From positions 1 through 64,000 of the forward strand of contig LRSR01001105.1 of NCBI GenBank assembly GCA_001579985.1: DNA of 64,000 nt. Reading direction: 5' to 3'. The notes beneath the pieces are model-generated. The model searched no databases and was not told the DNA's origin. It saw nothing but the letters and a program-made list of their open reading frames with translations. The first letter of the stretch is position 1, and each line of letters opens with the position of its first letter. This DNA comes from Hypsibius dujardini. Lineage: Eukaryota; Tardigrada; Eutardigrada; Parachela; Hypsibiidae. Below are positions 23,286 to 35,654 of this stretch, one piece after another. A program made the translations under genes and the position numbers.

Positions 23286-23950
23286 TGCTCGGTCAAAGTC
23301 TTGGTGAAGTCTTCGATCACAGCGGCGTCTTGCGCAATTCCCTTGGACTTTGGTCAAGCCAGGGCAAACGCCGCACCCTGAGCGCCAGATGAGCCAGCTG
23401 CAGATCTCGCGAAGGTCGACGAGTCAACCTGCGCGTTGGCCTTGTCCAAGGCGGACTGGTAGCTGTCGTGCAGAAAGTCCTTGGACAAATCCACATCTTG
23501 ATCCGTTACAGACTTGATCTGCTGCGTCAAGTCAGATGCCGCACTTTTCCACCCGCTCCAGCTTCGACCGTATGTAGGTGCGGCCCAGAACGCCGATGTC
23601 TGAAAGTAGTTGTCTGCCCCGTCAGCATCAATTGAACGACCATCTTGACCTGGAACAACGATCTCCATAGATGCAACTTGAATAATGTTCTAAAACTTGA
23701 CAAATTTAAAAGTTATTCATTTTGCATCATACCTGACGTGCGAGACAACAAATGAACTGTTATTAGAACACAGTATGTGAGAAACTGTTTATAGCCCGCC
23801 ATATTTAATTGTGGCAAAGTAAGGCAAACAAATATTTTGGGTAGAAAAAGCAATGCGTAGAACTATTTCAAGGTCGGTCTTATAAGAACTAAAACTTCAT
23901 ACGGGCAGGAAAAAAACGTTAGTTGTAAAGTTAATGACGATTTTCCGTAC

Positions 23951-24072
23951 CTGGATCAACTTAATGCACTCGCTCAGACCGGTTCCATAAAGCCCATCGG
24001 GGAATATGACTTGTGTTAAACAAATTTCACCAAATTGAGAATGAGCCTTGCTCTCAGAAACGTCGACGAATG
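23951..24072 (-). CDS. Cysteine-containing exon upstream of the peroxidase
   Basis: A 40-codon stretch is bounded by ATTCTTAG and by CAG|GTACGG. It encodes AFVDVSESKAHSQFGEICLT, then QVIFPDGLYGTGLSECIKLI. The spacing C-x(16)-C with DGxxGT before the second Cys resembles the first part of a CLIP-type disulphide domain, and the N-terminal end could be the tail of a signal peptide. It could be an alternative 5' exon of the peroxidase or a separate small secreted protein. No partner exon was confirmed. Confidence 0.4.
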
Positions 24073-27000
24073 CTAAGAATAATCAAGAGGTGGGTCTGTA
24101 CGTTCGCGTAGCTTAATTAGCAAAGCTCTTAAAATCATTTTTTGTTAAATTTTGCTTAGTTTTCCCTTCTAACGTACAGTATAGGTACACATAGTAGATA
24201 ACGCGAGGGAGCTACCTTTCATGATCAAGAAGATGGAAGCAAGCGACGAATTTCGTGATCCGCTTGAGAACTTACGCTTCCGGCAAATGATGCGACATAA
24301 AAATGTGGAATTTCGGCGCTCAAAAGTGTCCACAAATGCACACTCGTATATTAAGACATCACACAACTTTTTCCCCCGCAGAAGCAGCTAGTCTTGTTTT
24401 CCGCTTTGTCAACATGCATGTTTCGTTCACACACAGGTGTATATTATATATATTTTCTATATATATTCAAGCCTACACTGGTAAATCCCTAATTATGAAA
24501 TGTATAATTAATATGACTGTGCCAAGAATTATCCTGTGAAACAATTTTTCACCTTGTCATGTCATGCATGCCGTGTCTGACATTAATACTATTATTTGTA
24601 GAGGTCCTAAAATAATGGTCCTCAATCTTTTAGCACCGTATTCATTGTTTCCGTTTACAAAACGGAATTATGACGGGCACATCTAAATTAGTCAATACTA
24701 TTAGCGATCTCATTCGCTAAAAGTTAGACACATTGAAATTGTGCAAATCATCATATTCATTAAGTTATTAACTACAAAGAAATTAATGCACGACTGATTT
24801 CTGTGTTGTCGCGGTTGGTTATTAAAATTGGGCATAATTGCAGTTTCTTGTTTTCTTGCTTGGTTTGATTTTACTTTGGTGAAAAAAAGAGAACGATCAC
24901 CAGTGCAATAAAACTCGTACAGTAATTTAGTTGGTAACATAACTACAGGTCCTGTTCTATAATTGTTGATATAATTACTGTTCACAGTGGTGGAGCTTAC
25001 CAGCGATATAATAATGCAAAAATTCATCAAGAACACAATGAAGATTTTTCGCAAGAGCGACCGACATGCTGGACATAGTATGGGACCATTTTTCGAAAGA
25101 CTACGCGGAGACGAAGAGGCGGTGATCTAGCAAGGCCGCATGAGACGGGAAGACAGACATCGTTGTAAGACAAGATGCTGGGAGGGAGAAACGGTGGCCA
25201 GTGTTGAGACGGACATGCTGGACATAGTGTGGGACTCCGAAGCAGCGACCCCGGCGCAAAAGCTTACCGATCGGTGCAAGTTTGTCCTATCAAGAGCGAT
25301 AATGAAATTAAAGAATTTTTCCATAAGCCGAGTAAATCAAGATCAAAATTTCTTGCCTAGTAGCTGCAGACATCTTATAAAACAGCAGAAATTGTTTAAT
25401 GTTTGTTTTCGTTTGTTTGTCACGACTAGAATTAACATTTGGCATCAATATGACGAGATTCACGCTCAATTTCAAGGTATGGAATAAAGCGCTGCGTTCG
25501 TGATATTGTTACGCCTGCGCGTAATTGTGGTTGTATGTGTAGCGGTTGATGGAATAGCCATCATCGCATGTGGACAGGGACTCCAGAAAAGATGGGAAAA
25601 CTAAGAACTTGCATACTGATACTGTACTGTTACTACACTGTACTATACCTAAACGGTTCCTACTGTGTTATATCCTAGCAGCAGCGACCTTATATAGTCG
25701 CATAACACGAGAAAGCAAAGTATATATGTAGTAAATACAAATAGGAAGAAAACCAGACTGACCAGTGGCGGTTCAGCCACGAACAACCAATAAGAACAAG
25801 AGAACATCCACACATATGAGTACGAAATAGTTAACTAGACTAAAATAGGGCGTATCTTGGCCATAGCAGTCGTATTGTAGATGATACTGCGCCGGTGGCG
25901 CGGAAGAGCATCTCCACTTCCGGTGGTCAGTGCAGGCTGTTTAGAGAGGCAATGCCTGAGTGAAGGCAGATGTGTGTGTGTGCGACGGTAGTGCCCGCGA
26001 CAGTATGGTGAGGGTGACAGATTCGAGTACGGTGTCAATGGTCGCCGTCAAGACAATTGTTTGTTTACAGATGGTATGCGCTATGAACTTTCAAGTCGAA
26101 TGCGGCTGTTCCCAATGCCGCGGAAGTACGACTAAATGGCCAGCCTCCTTTGACTTTTTTGTCTGTTTATTCTGCCTAGCGTAAAACAGTCACGATGCGT
26201 GATGAAAAGACTTGTCTGACTTGGGCATTATTATGTGCCGAACTCAGAATCAATGGCAAATAAATTTTTTATTTAGCCAATTGGAAAATTTACTTCGTCG
26301 ATTAAGGCATGCAACGCTTTTTTCGGTGATACTGAAGAGTTTGGAAAAGATTGGGTCAATGGAACATGCCATTTTCCTTGAATTTTACTAATTAAAATTA
26401 GGATTTTTAGTTAGTTTTCGGAGATGGGTATCTGGACGAAATCCTGTGTATTTTCACCGATGTTTCCAGCCATTGATATACCAGCGTCCGATTCTCAACT
26501 GATGCGCCTACTGGCCCAGTCCGAGAGCCAATGCCGAATTATGTGCCCACCTGTCGGTTAACACCCCTCTCAAGGCCGCCGAACGCCTTTCCGTTGCTTC
26601 TGTACCATCCGTCCAGATTGTTTGTTACGTTTGTTTGTTGTTGTTGTGATTGTTGTCAGTTACGTCAACCCTCCGTTGCGCCCATTTTCACTGGTCGACC
26701 CCGTGTCGCCTCTACTTTTTACTGCCCGAAGGGCAACGGGGAGGAGAGACCGGAAGTGGAGGTTTTGTTTTAATCAGGGACAGTTGGCATTACATAGGTG
26801 AAGAAAAAAACGATGGGGAGCGGGAGCTCCGAAGAGAAGGGGACAGGAAGCGATGAAGACCCAAACTTCGGTAGAGAAATGAAGAACTAGCTAGACTGAC
26901 TACTAAAACACACACGCAGTACGAGTATATGAAAATAGAGAACCAGTCGTGGCACACAGGCTCGCGCAGATAACAATCGTGCAGCCGAACACTTCCGGTT

Positions 27001-27910
27001 CGGCTGTACTTCGTGCGCGCAGCGGTGAGCAACCACGCGCGGCACAGTGAGCAACCACTGTGTGTGGAGGGTAACTGACGTCTGCCAGACCAGACATGAA
27101 ATTGCCCGCGACACCCGTCCAGCTGTTCAATCCCCTGACCACCGCAGTGGCAAGCAGGACTCACCGGACCGACCATGTGGAAACGTTTTCGACCGCCTCG
27201 GGCACGTCCTATCTTCTGTACACTCGCGCACACGCACTCATCTAACTGATCTAGAATCCTTCGTTGATTTTGCCGACCTTCTCAAAATCGGCACACTCTT
27301 CCGATGGGCGTCGCCGCACCCCGGATGGTGACACAAAACGTTAGCCTCAGCGCTTTTTTTGTAAAGCTGGCAATTTTGAGCCCGCCAAGTTCAGCCAGAA
27401 TCTTGCTGTTCTTTTCAAGGATATATAGTTCTCGATCACATTTCACGGAAAATAGATAAGTACATCTTGTTTACACCTTAAGGGACTCCACTAAATACGC
27501 GTGTTCGCTTCTTCATGGAATCATCAGTTTTTTAAAAATATTCGCCGCCCAACCAGTTAGTTGTCCCATATAAATTTTGGAATCACCTGGTGCGACGACC
27601 CTCCCGTTCACTTCTGGCTTTGACCAAAAGAAGAGCAAGCTCTTATTTCTAGATATACACTACTTTCGCTTGCTTGGTGGGTTGGCTTGCGTTCTCGGCA
27701 TTTGAGATGGCACGAGGTCATGTCAATTCAATCAACAATCAATCTACACACTATTCAAATATGACGCTTTTCATTTGGCGAACCCCATGAAAATTGTTCA
27801 TAATAGGTTGGCTTGCAACATGAGCTGAACTCTATCCAGCAAATTTTTATTATGAAAATTGAAACCAGTACACGCGGTTTCTACAGTAAGCCCTCAAAGT
27901 TGAGTAAATG
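24073..27910. other. No gene recognised
   Basis: Several open frames of 60-150 codons overlap on both strands, but none shows a family match or credible splice borders. One 23-base word is repeated at 25063 and 25212. Confidence 0.4.
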
Positions 27911-27911
27911 C

Positions 27912-28076
27912 TTATGGTGGACCCTGTATAAACTACAAGTAGAAAGTGCCACTACCATAAGTAAGTACTAAATAAAAACTACAACTGAAAATTAGAACTA
28001 CAAAACTACTAAATACTTTAGACAACTGCGAACTGCAAACTACAAACTACAACTACCATAGTTTATACAGAACCAG
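27912..28076. repeat. Inverted repeat around a CTACAAA-rich body
   Basis: GGACCCTGTATAAACTAC on the left is matched in inverted form by ATAGTTTATACAGAACC on the right. The body is made of AACTACAA-type words, like the ACTAAA body of the hAT-like MITEs. Possibly a related small element. Confidence 0.45.
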
Positions 28077-28282
28077 AATTCATTATTCAAGTACGATTAC
28101 TTTATGTTATGCCGAGATCATCAGAGAAAAAGTGCTGCCGGAACGGTGTATGGTACGTAGACAGCTTGCGCGTCAAACAAACTGCAGAACTTATCCGGCT
28201 GAATAATGCGCTTAAATAGATTTGAAATCATCTGCTGAAGAATTCTGTAGAATCAGTTTAGAAACAGGCTTTACATTAATCA

Positions 28283-31200
28283 TTATAACACCGAATTAAA
28301 AACACAAAAATTGTGCCGTATCTTGTCGTCCTGAAAAGCAAACATTGAACACACACCATATAATTCAGTCAATGAAAGAACAATTCAACCCAAATAAATA
28401 GGCGGTATATGTAGAAACTTACATTAACACAAAATTCTTTAAATTCGGAAAAGGTCACGATGCCGTCTGCATTTGAGTCCATTTTCTGTAAAATTATATA
28501 ATTTTTTTAGTTGAAAAACGTCGTTCGCTCCGCCTGATTAAGTAATTGATCGGTCGTAAACTTACAATAAAAATTCGGGTCACATGCTCTCGAACGGTGG
28601 CTTCATGGACCGGTGGGTCGGTATACTTGCCCAGCATTTCATAAATGGACGCTCCGATTTCAATCATTGAGTCGACAGTAAGGAAACCCTCCCCGTTCAA
28701 ATCGTACAGGTTAAAGACCCACTGAAGTTTCTCGTCGATGCTCCCGCGGGACAGCATTGACATGACTACGAGGAACTCTTCGAAGCTGACGCTGCCGTCC
28801 ATGTCTTGGTCCATCATCTGAAATATTTGGCGGGCAAAAACCGTCGCATCTATAAATCAATAAATATTAATTCAGTTTGCGTGCTGGCCACACATTGTAA
28901 TTTGGATAATATTTTCTTATTTATTTTCATCGATGAAAATATTACAAAATACATTTCTCTGATGAAACGGTGAAGTAGAATTAAATATGTTGCGGGGCTT
29001 TCCGAAAAATGACGCACCTCCCAGCGGAAAAAACTGCGAATAAAGCTCGCGAAATTTATCGGCACTGACGACTCCCGTGGGGCAGTCCTGCTTGAATCCA
29101 CAATAAATTAGCTGTATCTCTTTCCGGGAAAACTTGGTGCTCTTCATCAGCACCTCCAGACTGACAGGTACATATCGCGCCACGCCCAAATCAATGTCCT
29201 CCAAATCGGGATCTGGAAGGAAGAAGCAAGCCGGCCATTATGCGTGTACATTCTCATCGAATTACCGACTCACTTTTGTTAAACGTTAAATTAGTCAGAG
29301 CGTGTTTGATGGAGGACAATGCGTTCATTGTTGCAGGGTACGTTTATTCTAAAACTACTCTATTCTACTAAGTTTAACACGAATGCAGCAAAAAGTCGGT
29401 CAAAGCTAAAAAATCAAAAAAAACTTTACTCGCAGAGGATCTCTGTGTTTTTATATACCCATATCTTTTCGCAACAGTCATCAAGTATAATTCGATTGGC
29501 CACATCACCCCGGAACCGCACGCTAGGTTCTCCATTTTGTTTGTCCGTTCTGGCAAACTGATATAGCCACTAGAGTACTATCTAACATGTGACACGAAAT
29601 AAATGCAACTCCTAACGACTTGTACTGCACCCGCATTCACTTGCACAAACTCCTTCATTCTGTGCGAAGATGCGGAAGAAAAGCGTCTCTGTTGCACGCG
29701 CCATCGAGTACGCGGTCAAGCAAAACCAGTATCTGTTTGAGGTTGCTTCCATACGACTTTGCATTGGACGAACCGCAACATCCATCCAGCTGCTTTAACA
29801 TAAGGATAATGTACCGTACAATGTCCTAGCACAATGTTCAATCGATCGCGTACAGTTATGAGGCTTCACATGAATTTTCCCGGACTACTCAGTGCATAGA
29901 GTTTGTAGGTCTCTTGCTGTATCCCGCGAAGAGTTTTGAAACTCCCAAGTTATTGCTGTAGTGCTATTTTCTATATTAGGAACCAATAGAAACCCAATTA
30001 GTCCCACTTTAATTATACATCAATAATAATATGACATTGTAAACTAATTATGCATATATAATAATAATAAATTAATAAGTTTATAAATCTATCTTTTTTT
30101 AACTTTCCTAATTTTTTTATGAGAACATCAATTAGCTATACATTAGTTACACATAAATAAAAATATACATAAATATAAGCATAATATTATACATTAATAA
30201 TACACAAATAAAAATAATAAATGAATAAATTTTTAAGTCTATAATATCCCGTCTATACTACAACATGGTGGTAACTTCCTAACAGCTAAACGTATTGCAA
30301 CCATTTTGACGCAGTTTTTACTCCACCACGCAGCTCTACATTGTAATGTTTGCACGTAAAAAACGAGATACTGTTTTAATGAAAAAAGTTATCAAACAAG
30401 TAGTTTTATCGAACAGTGCATAATAGCTTACCCGTGGACGGATCTGATGATCGCCACAAAATCATTCGCACTCGACCAAAGCAGATTACAATCAGGCGAA
30501 GCAACATCATCGGGGTCAACATCATGGAAATGGTATATACGATTCAGATTAACTTAATTATCAACTCCCGCAATAATGTATAGTTCGATATCCCTTCCGG
30601 AGGTCTAAATAACCGATGCATGTGCATACATTCTTCGTGTCGCGCTAGAAAATGGAAAGAGCTGGACTGCCTATTTGGTTCCCACTGCTTTTTTTGGCTC
30701 ATTACGAGCCAAACCATAGGGCGAAAAGCTGGTACGCGTACTGAATCAACTAGGACCGAGAGGCGGGGCAAAATTCTACACTGAATGTCGAAATAAGGCC
30801 TTCCACACAAAGTCGGTTGTTTCAAGTTATAATCTAGTGGGAATATATGGCTGCAATCATTTTCCACGCCCCGAAGGCACTTTAAATGAGATGGAGACAT
30901 AAGTCTCATCATATGCAAACAGCACAAATCCCGCCACCTTCTTTGTCTGCTTATACCCATCAACAGCACCACGACATAGAGAGCCCTGAAGGTGTTAGTC
31001 TATATACAATATAGCGCTTGATATGCTAGCTGTAAAATACGTATATCTTATCCGCGGAGTTGGTTCTCTGAACCGAATGAAAGAGGGTCCTTTTAATCGC
31101 TGGTCGTCCGACCGGCAGATGGTACAAGAATTACAGCACACGCCTGCATAGCCCGCACTTTGAAATGCGAATGGCTCCCCATGATTCTACAGTAATGTAC

Positions 31201-34200
31201 GATTGATTCTTTCGGTTGTTGGGGGCAGACCATTAGAAACTCGACACACCTGTTAACAGTTTTCTCTCATGTCGAAATAACCAGTCCGAGTATGTTTTCT
31301 AACCTACAATAAAATGTATATCTACGCGTCTATCCCAAAAAATTTTGTTCACAGTAGTTATTAAATATGCCTTACAGTTATGACCACTGTATAGAGAGCA
31401 GTTGTACACGGAAGGTGCATGTATCATAATTCGTTGCGACAATATATATTAATCCGGTATTTACATACAATTATTGTTAAAGGTGGACGTCTGTTAAGGG
31501 AAACCCGACGCTTTGTTTTAGTCTGAAATTCATGACAGATCGCCGAACTTGCTGGCACGGAATATATGTTCACAACTCCATTCACTATCTTCTATCAAAC
31601 TATGATCAATTTGAAAGCTTTTGCCATTTCTACTTTTTTCTAAAAACGTTACATGACGTCACCAGGTCATCTTCTCTCATTTCGAAATTCTTCTAAAAAT
31701 TTTACTAGACGAATTTCGTCAGATTTACAGCGTTTTGGACAGTTTCAATAGGTGCGCGGATTTGTTACACCAAAAAAGCAGCGTTTCTGTCTACCACGTC
31801 CAGTCACAAAGCAAAAGTGAAAAAGCACGACGACCCAAGTTCATCCCATCCCAAAATGAGAAATTTGCAAATGTTTTTGGTCATTTCTATATCGCTATAT
31901 ATGGTGAAATATACGCCGAGTTTTGAGTGTAAAAATGTGGGTATCTATTCAAAAAGTCCAAAGTCTAACAAATCAGACGAAATTCGGTTAATAAAGTTTT
32001 CAAAAGGATCTGCAAATGGGATAAGGAGACCTGATGACGTCACGTGATGTATTCTAAAAAAATAGAAACTTTTGCAGATCCAAATCACCTGTGTGGAAAA
32101 AGATATTGGAAGCTAATAACAAGTTTTCCTTGCGAACACCTTCGGCAACAGGCTTGAATTTTCAATACAAACAAAAGGCCTGGCTGCCCTGTTAATGAAG
32201 AATTTCGTCAGAAATTTCAGAAACATATTTTCTATTTAAGTACCTTCTTTTGCCATATGGAACAAGCGTTTAAGCCTATCCACAACACTGTTGGAGCGTA
32301 ATCTCTCTTCCCCTCGGGCCCCCGTGGCACTCCCAGCTGCACCACCCACCGACGACCGCGCTCGATGGTGATGATGCCCCGTCGACACTGGACCTTCCTC
32401 AACCTCCTCATACGAGCCCCATCCCCCAAAATCCGCCATACAGCTCGTTAATTGTTCACCCCTTGTACACTACAGTAACAGTACACAATCGTTCCCCTTA
32501 TATGTCCAAAAGGAATGCAATCCCAGTTTCCAATATATTCCCCAGCGACCTTAACAATCCGCCATCATACAGTAGCATCGACGACTCCTAAAAGACACTC
32601 CAACAGATGGAATAAGAAGAATCGCCAATCTTGTCCATCCAATATATAGATTCGAAGGGTCTCGAGCTTCCCTAATGGCGCTTCTAAAAGGTCCTTCTCA
32701 CTTGACGAAATAAAATAATTGATGAAAATGTCGTTTGCAGTCCGTCTACGGACAGGAACAGTAAAATTTCCCTCATCTACAGAGCAATCAACTGAAGCAA
32801 AACCAAGTGGCGCAGCATGGCAAATACGCTAGAGAAGCCAAAGTGTGTAGGAAGATGTATAGAGATTGTGGTTAATTTCCGCTGCGAGGTCCCTGTTGTC
32901 ACACTGACCGACCAATGGACCCTCTCCTCTCTCACCATGCTGAGGAAAGATCAATGCAGTCCCGTGCGGCTCTTCTCGTTTATATTCCAACGACCGTCGA
33001 CCGGATCACGCCGCTCATCAGGAACTCATTTCGTCCAACGGAAATGGGTATAAAATTTGTTGTCCGCCGTCAACCAGAAGCGACTCGTATCGCACAGTAT
33101 ATATTCGCCCGCTTGATCGTTTAATGGAAAACGGAAGCGCCGACAGAAAACAACACACAGACACACAGACACTTCTTCGCTTTGCTCCCATTACCCGGTA
33201 GAAATACAATTTTACGCTCCGTATCTCAACGCGACATAGATGGATACGGGGAATACGGCGAAGAAGAGCGAGAATGAATTGAATGTTAACAAGCCTGGGG
33301 ATTGATGACACGACACGATGGGCTATTTATCACGTAACGCTAAAATCACTGTTTATATTTCCAGGCAAGCACAAGTGTCTATCTGTCTGTCTGCCTGCCT
33401 GCCTGACTGTCTGACTGCCTGTATCTGTCTGTGTGTTGACGCACGTTAATTTTTTGCTGGGCAATAAATGAGGAATGTGCCGTTTTATTCCCGCAGGCGG
33501 GAGCGTCGTCTGTTGCCTGGGACGTCCCAATGTAAGAGCACTGCTCTTGCCTCTGTGTTTGCAGTAATCATTACCGAACGGCAATATAATTTTGGCGGAA
33601 AAGTTTCCCCCTCGTGTGCTATGTGTTGTTCGCGCATTCCGACGGACGGCCTGCGAACAACCGCGTCTTATTTGACGGATACGTTATGGGCCGTGGGTGT
33701 CATCCGTCATTCTCGCACTCACAAATCACATCTCCATGTATGTTTTTGATGGGTCTCTTATGACGTCTGGCATCGATCCGTCTCCAGAATTGGGTGCTTT
33801 TATTCACAGTTTACTGTAACAAATTTGAAAAATAACCTTTGTATTTACAAATTCAAAAAAGAAAAATTTATTTGGCGTGCAGCAAAAATCCATCTACACA
33901 TAGTTTCAGTTTGCCAGTGTTCGCTAAATAACTTTAAACTAAAAAAATTGCCATTCTGATCGACTCTTGTTTTCCTACCCTATTTCCAACAAATTTTTGG
34001 GAAAATTCTGAAAAAAATTGACTCAGAATTGCATCCGCAGAAATAAAAATATTTTTGGTCGCCAGAGGGAGCTATATGTACCACACCTGTACATTTTACA
34101 CTGTATGATCCGGTGCGATATTGGACAATCTATGCGGCCATAGGACTCGAACAAATAATTCTGTAAATGTAAATCGGATTAGAAATACTGAATTGAGGAT

Positions 34201-34815
34201 AGGGCCATGCTAAAATTACCTTATCCTTTAAAATTGGTGTCTTCTCAGAAAATCAAGATATCAAAAATGTTTCATAGCAGTATAATGTGTTGACTAACGT
34301 TGTACAGAAGTCGAATTTCAATAAACAAATCGCAGTTCTAAAACTAACTTTTTCATTTATTTCAATTGTCGTTTCTACTGTAAAATCATGCTGGTTCTTG
34401 CTAGCCAGCAGCCCTGCTCACAGATTCCTCCCTTGAAGATACCGTAATTTCTAAACTACGATCACACATGTTTTAAGTGAGAACAGGAAAGTAAAACACC
34501 AAGGTCGGATGTACAAAAAACTGAAAGCCTTGCTCTTGGAATGAAAATCTTCCTCCAGCATAGTCAAATGTCTAACTGCACCGTATATGCGAAATACTCA
34601 CCATATCCGTCCGAGACGCCGAAGACTATCTTCCTTAAACAGAGGTAAAACCGTCGCGCCCAATACTGCACGCTCCCAAACTGGCCTGGCATCAGCAGCG
34701 CGGGATCCTCCACAGTGGCGGTGGGCGGTTTCTCACTCGGTCTCCTGCCGCGCTGCGTCTTCCGGCGACGGTAGTTGGACCCACCGGACGATACATTCAA
34801 GCTCCCACTATACAT
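28283..34815 (-). CDS. KCNIP: Kv channel-interacting protein (KChIP), gene B, with two alternative first exons
   Basis: Common exons 29018-29212, 28566-28849, 28423-28485 and 28283-28330 have lengths 195, 284, 63 and 48, the same as in gene A. First exons are 34602-34815 (MYSGSLNVSSGGSNYRRRKT, ending FYLC-LRK-IVFG-VSDGY) and 32244-32439 (MADFGGWGSYEEVEEG, with HHHHRAR and VVDRLKRLFHMAKEG), giving 267 or 261 aa. EF1 is the degenerate FKQDCPTGVV type; EF2 DQDMDGSVSFEEF, EF3 DLNGEGFLTVDSM and EF4 DSNADGIVTFSEF look functional. The role should be as for gene A, a Kv4 channel subunit. The ending CVFNSVL fits the family's hydrophobic C-terminal helix. It converges on gene A; 13.7 kb lie between the two stop codons. 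Confidence 0.93.
31600..32125. mobile_element. Degenerate foldback element
   Basis: The left arm, with TTTCTACTTTTTTCTAAAAA, TGACGTCACCAGGTC and CGAATTTCGTCAGATTT, is matched in inverted form at about 31975-32090 (AAATCAGACGAAATTCG, GACCTGATGACGTCA, TCTAAAAAAATAGAAA). Arms are about 130 bp with many differences, so it is older than the others. It lies in a KChIP gene B intron, about 120 bp from the 32244 exon. Confidence 0.65.
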
Positions 34816-35243
34816 CTTTCTCTCAACAATCTACCGTCAAAATGTACAATCAAAGGAATCACTTTTCTTCTCTCTCGCGTAAATTTCATGTAGGATCATT
34901 TATTTGGCTAGCAAGAAAATGCTTGGGAATCGTGTTGGTCGTCAACCAGCTCACGGACTGACAGGAACAATTGCGAACCGTCATTCCAAGAGGACCGCTT
35001 TGAACGATGAAGACATGAACTCTCTCTCTCTCTCGCTCTTGAGATGGTCCCCCTAGCAGTATGACAGAAAACGGTAACTCTATCTCTTCGCAAATCCGAT
35101 TCCTCACACTTGAAATGCTAAGCAGACGAAACATTCCTGTTGGAAGTAATTCCTGCAAATTTTCGGGGCGGAGGAGAACGCGCGCGCTTCAAGTAGAAGG
35201 GAGGGAATGCTCCAGCTGTGATGAACGCTTCACATCGCAATGA

Positions 35244-35654
35244 AGCAGGCTCCTTCTCTTGTCGTTATCTGCCGAGGGATATTCTGCAGGGCGATGGGAG
35301 CGAAACTGCTGATTTCAGGGGGAAACGAACCATTTTTTATTGTTTTATTGTCCAAGGGTAGTATTATTCATTTTTCACCTGTCGCCACCTCGCATAGAAT
35401 GCCATTCAAGTCATATTAAGGTGCCAGCTGTTAGTCCAGCAGCTGACAAATGCATGGTATTCACTATTCACAAATAATTCTCATTGTCAAGAACTTGATG
35501 GATCGGGTGTTTTATTCCAATGCTTCTTCGGCAGACCAACTTGAACCACTCTCAACATCAAATTTTTTTTACTAGGATAAAATTTACTTGGGAAGTATTT
35601 CAGATGTCTAAGTCAAATTGACTCCACTTTAAGTGTTATTAATAGCCACATTTA
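35244..35654. other. No gene recognised
   Basis: AT-rich stretch upstream of the most distal KChIP gene B first exon. No support for a gene. Confidence 0.4.

Larger units (their letters stand above)
17755..23802 (-). pseudogene. Animal haem peroxidase (peroxinectin/chorion-peroxidase type), probably decayed
   Basis: Exons seen from 5' to 3': 23733-23802 (signal-peptide-like), 23676 down to about 23290, about 23045-22909, 22674-22840, 22313-22425, 22210-22233, 22134-22148, 20292-20417, about 20198-20227, 20021-20136, 19634-19693, 19439-19525, 19210-19368, 18449-18977, 18082-18257, 17892-18000 and 17755-17818. Landmarks: KYRSHSGFCNN, EFGQFL+SHDMT (distal His), [40 protein letters not shown]+EYLPVLLG, NEFSAAAFQVGHSM (proximal His), RGRDHGIPGYMQWRKFC, GDRFWYDN and the closing RIPTLDLEPW. 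The family oxidises substrates with H2O2 outside the cell. The frame slips near 20208 (CFPITIP versus NPFYAEFGQ), near 19455 and near 18605 (TQQFG versus SIIQRGRDHG). There is a possible in-frame TGA near 23354, and the 22134 and 20417 exons do not join in phase. Either it is a recent pseudogene or the assembly has indels here. Confidence 0.85.

Noticed and set aside
23065-23392. Open frames of CVCVCV and QTDRQTDR type on both strands
   Set aside because: These are translations of CA and GACA microsatellites, as are the similar frames at 3300, 4000, 11620, 38430, 41000, 48540 and 59640.
26790-27233. 147-codon open frame on -
   Set aside because: Low-complexity Ser/Arg and Cys-rich translation of GC-rich sequence, with overlapping frames on both strands and no family match.
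30544-30972. 142-codon open frame on - inside the KChIP gene B intron
   Set aside because: It has an ATG but no domain, no splice role and no conservation evidence. It is probably a chance frame.
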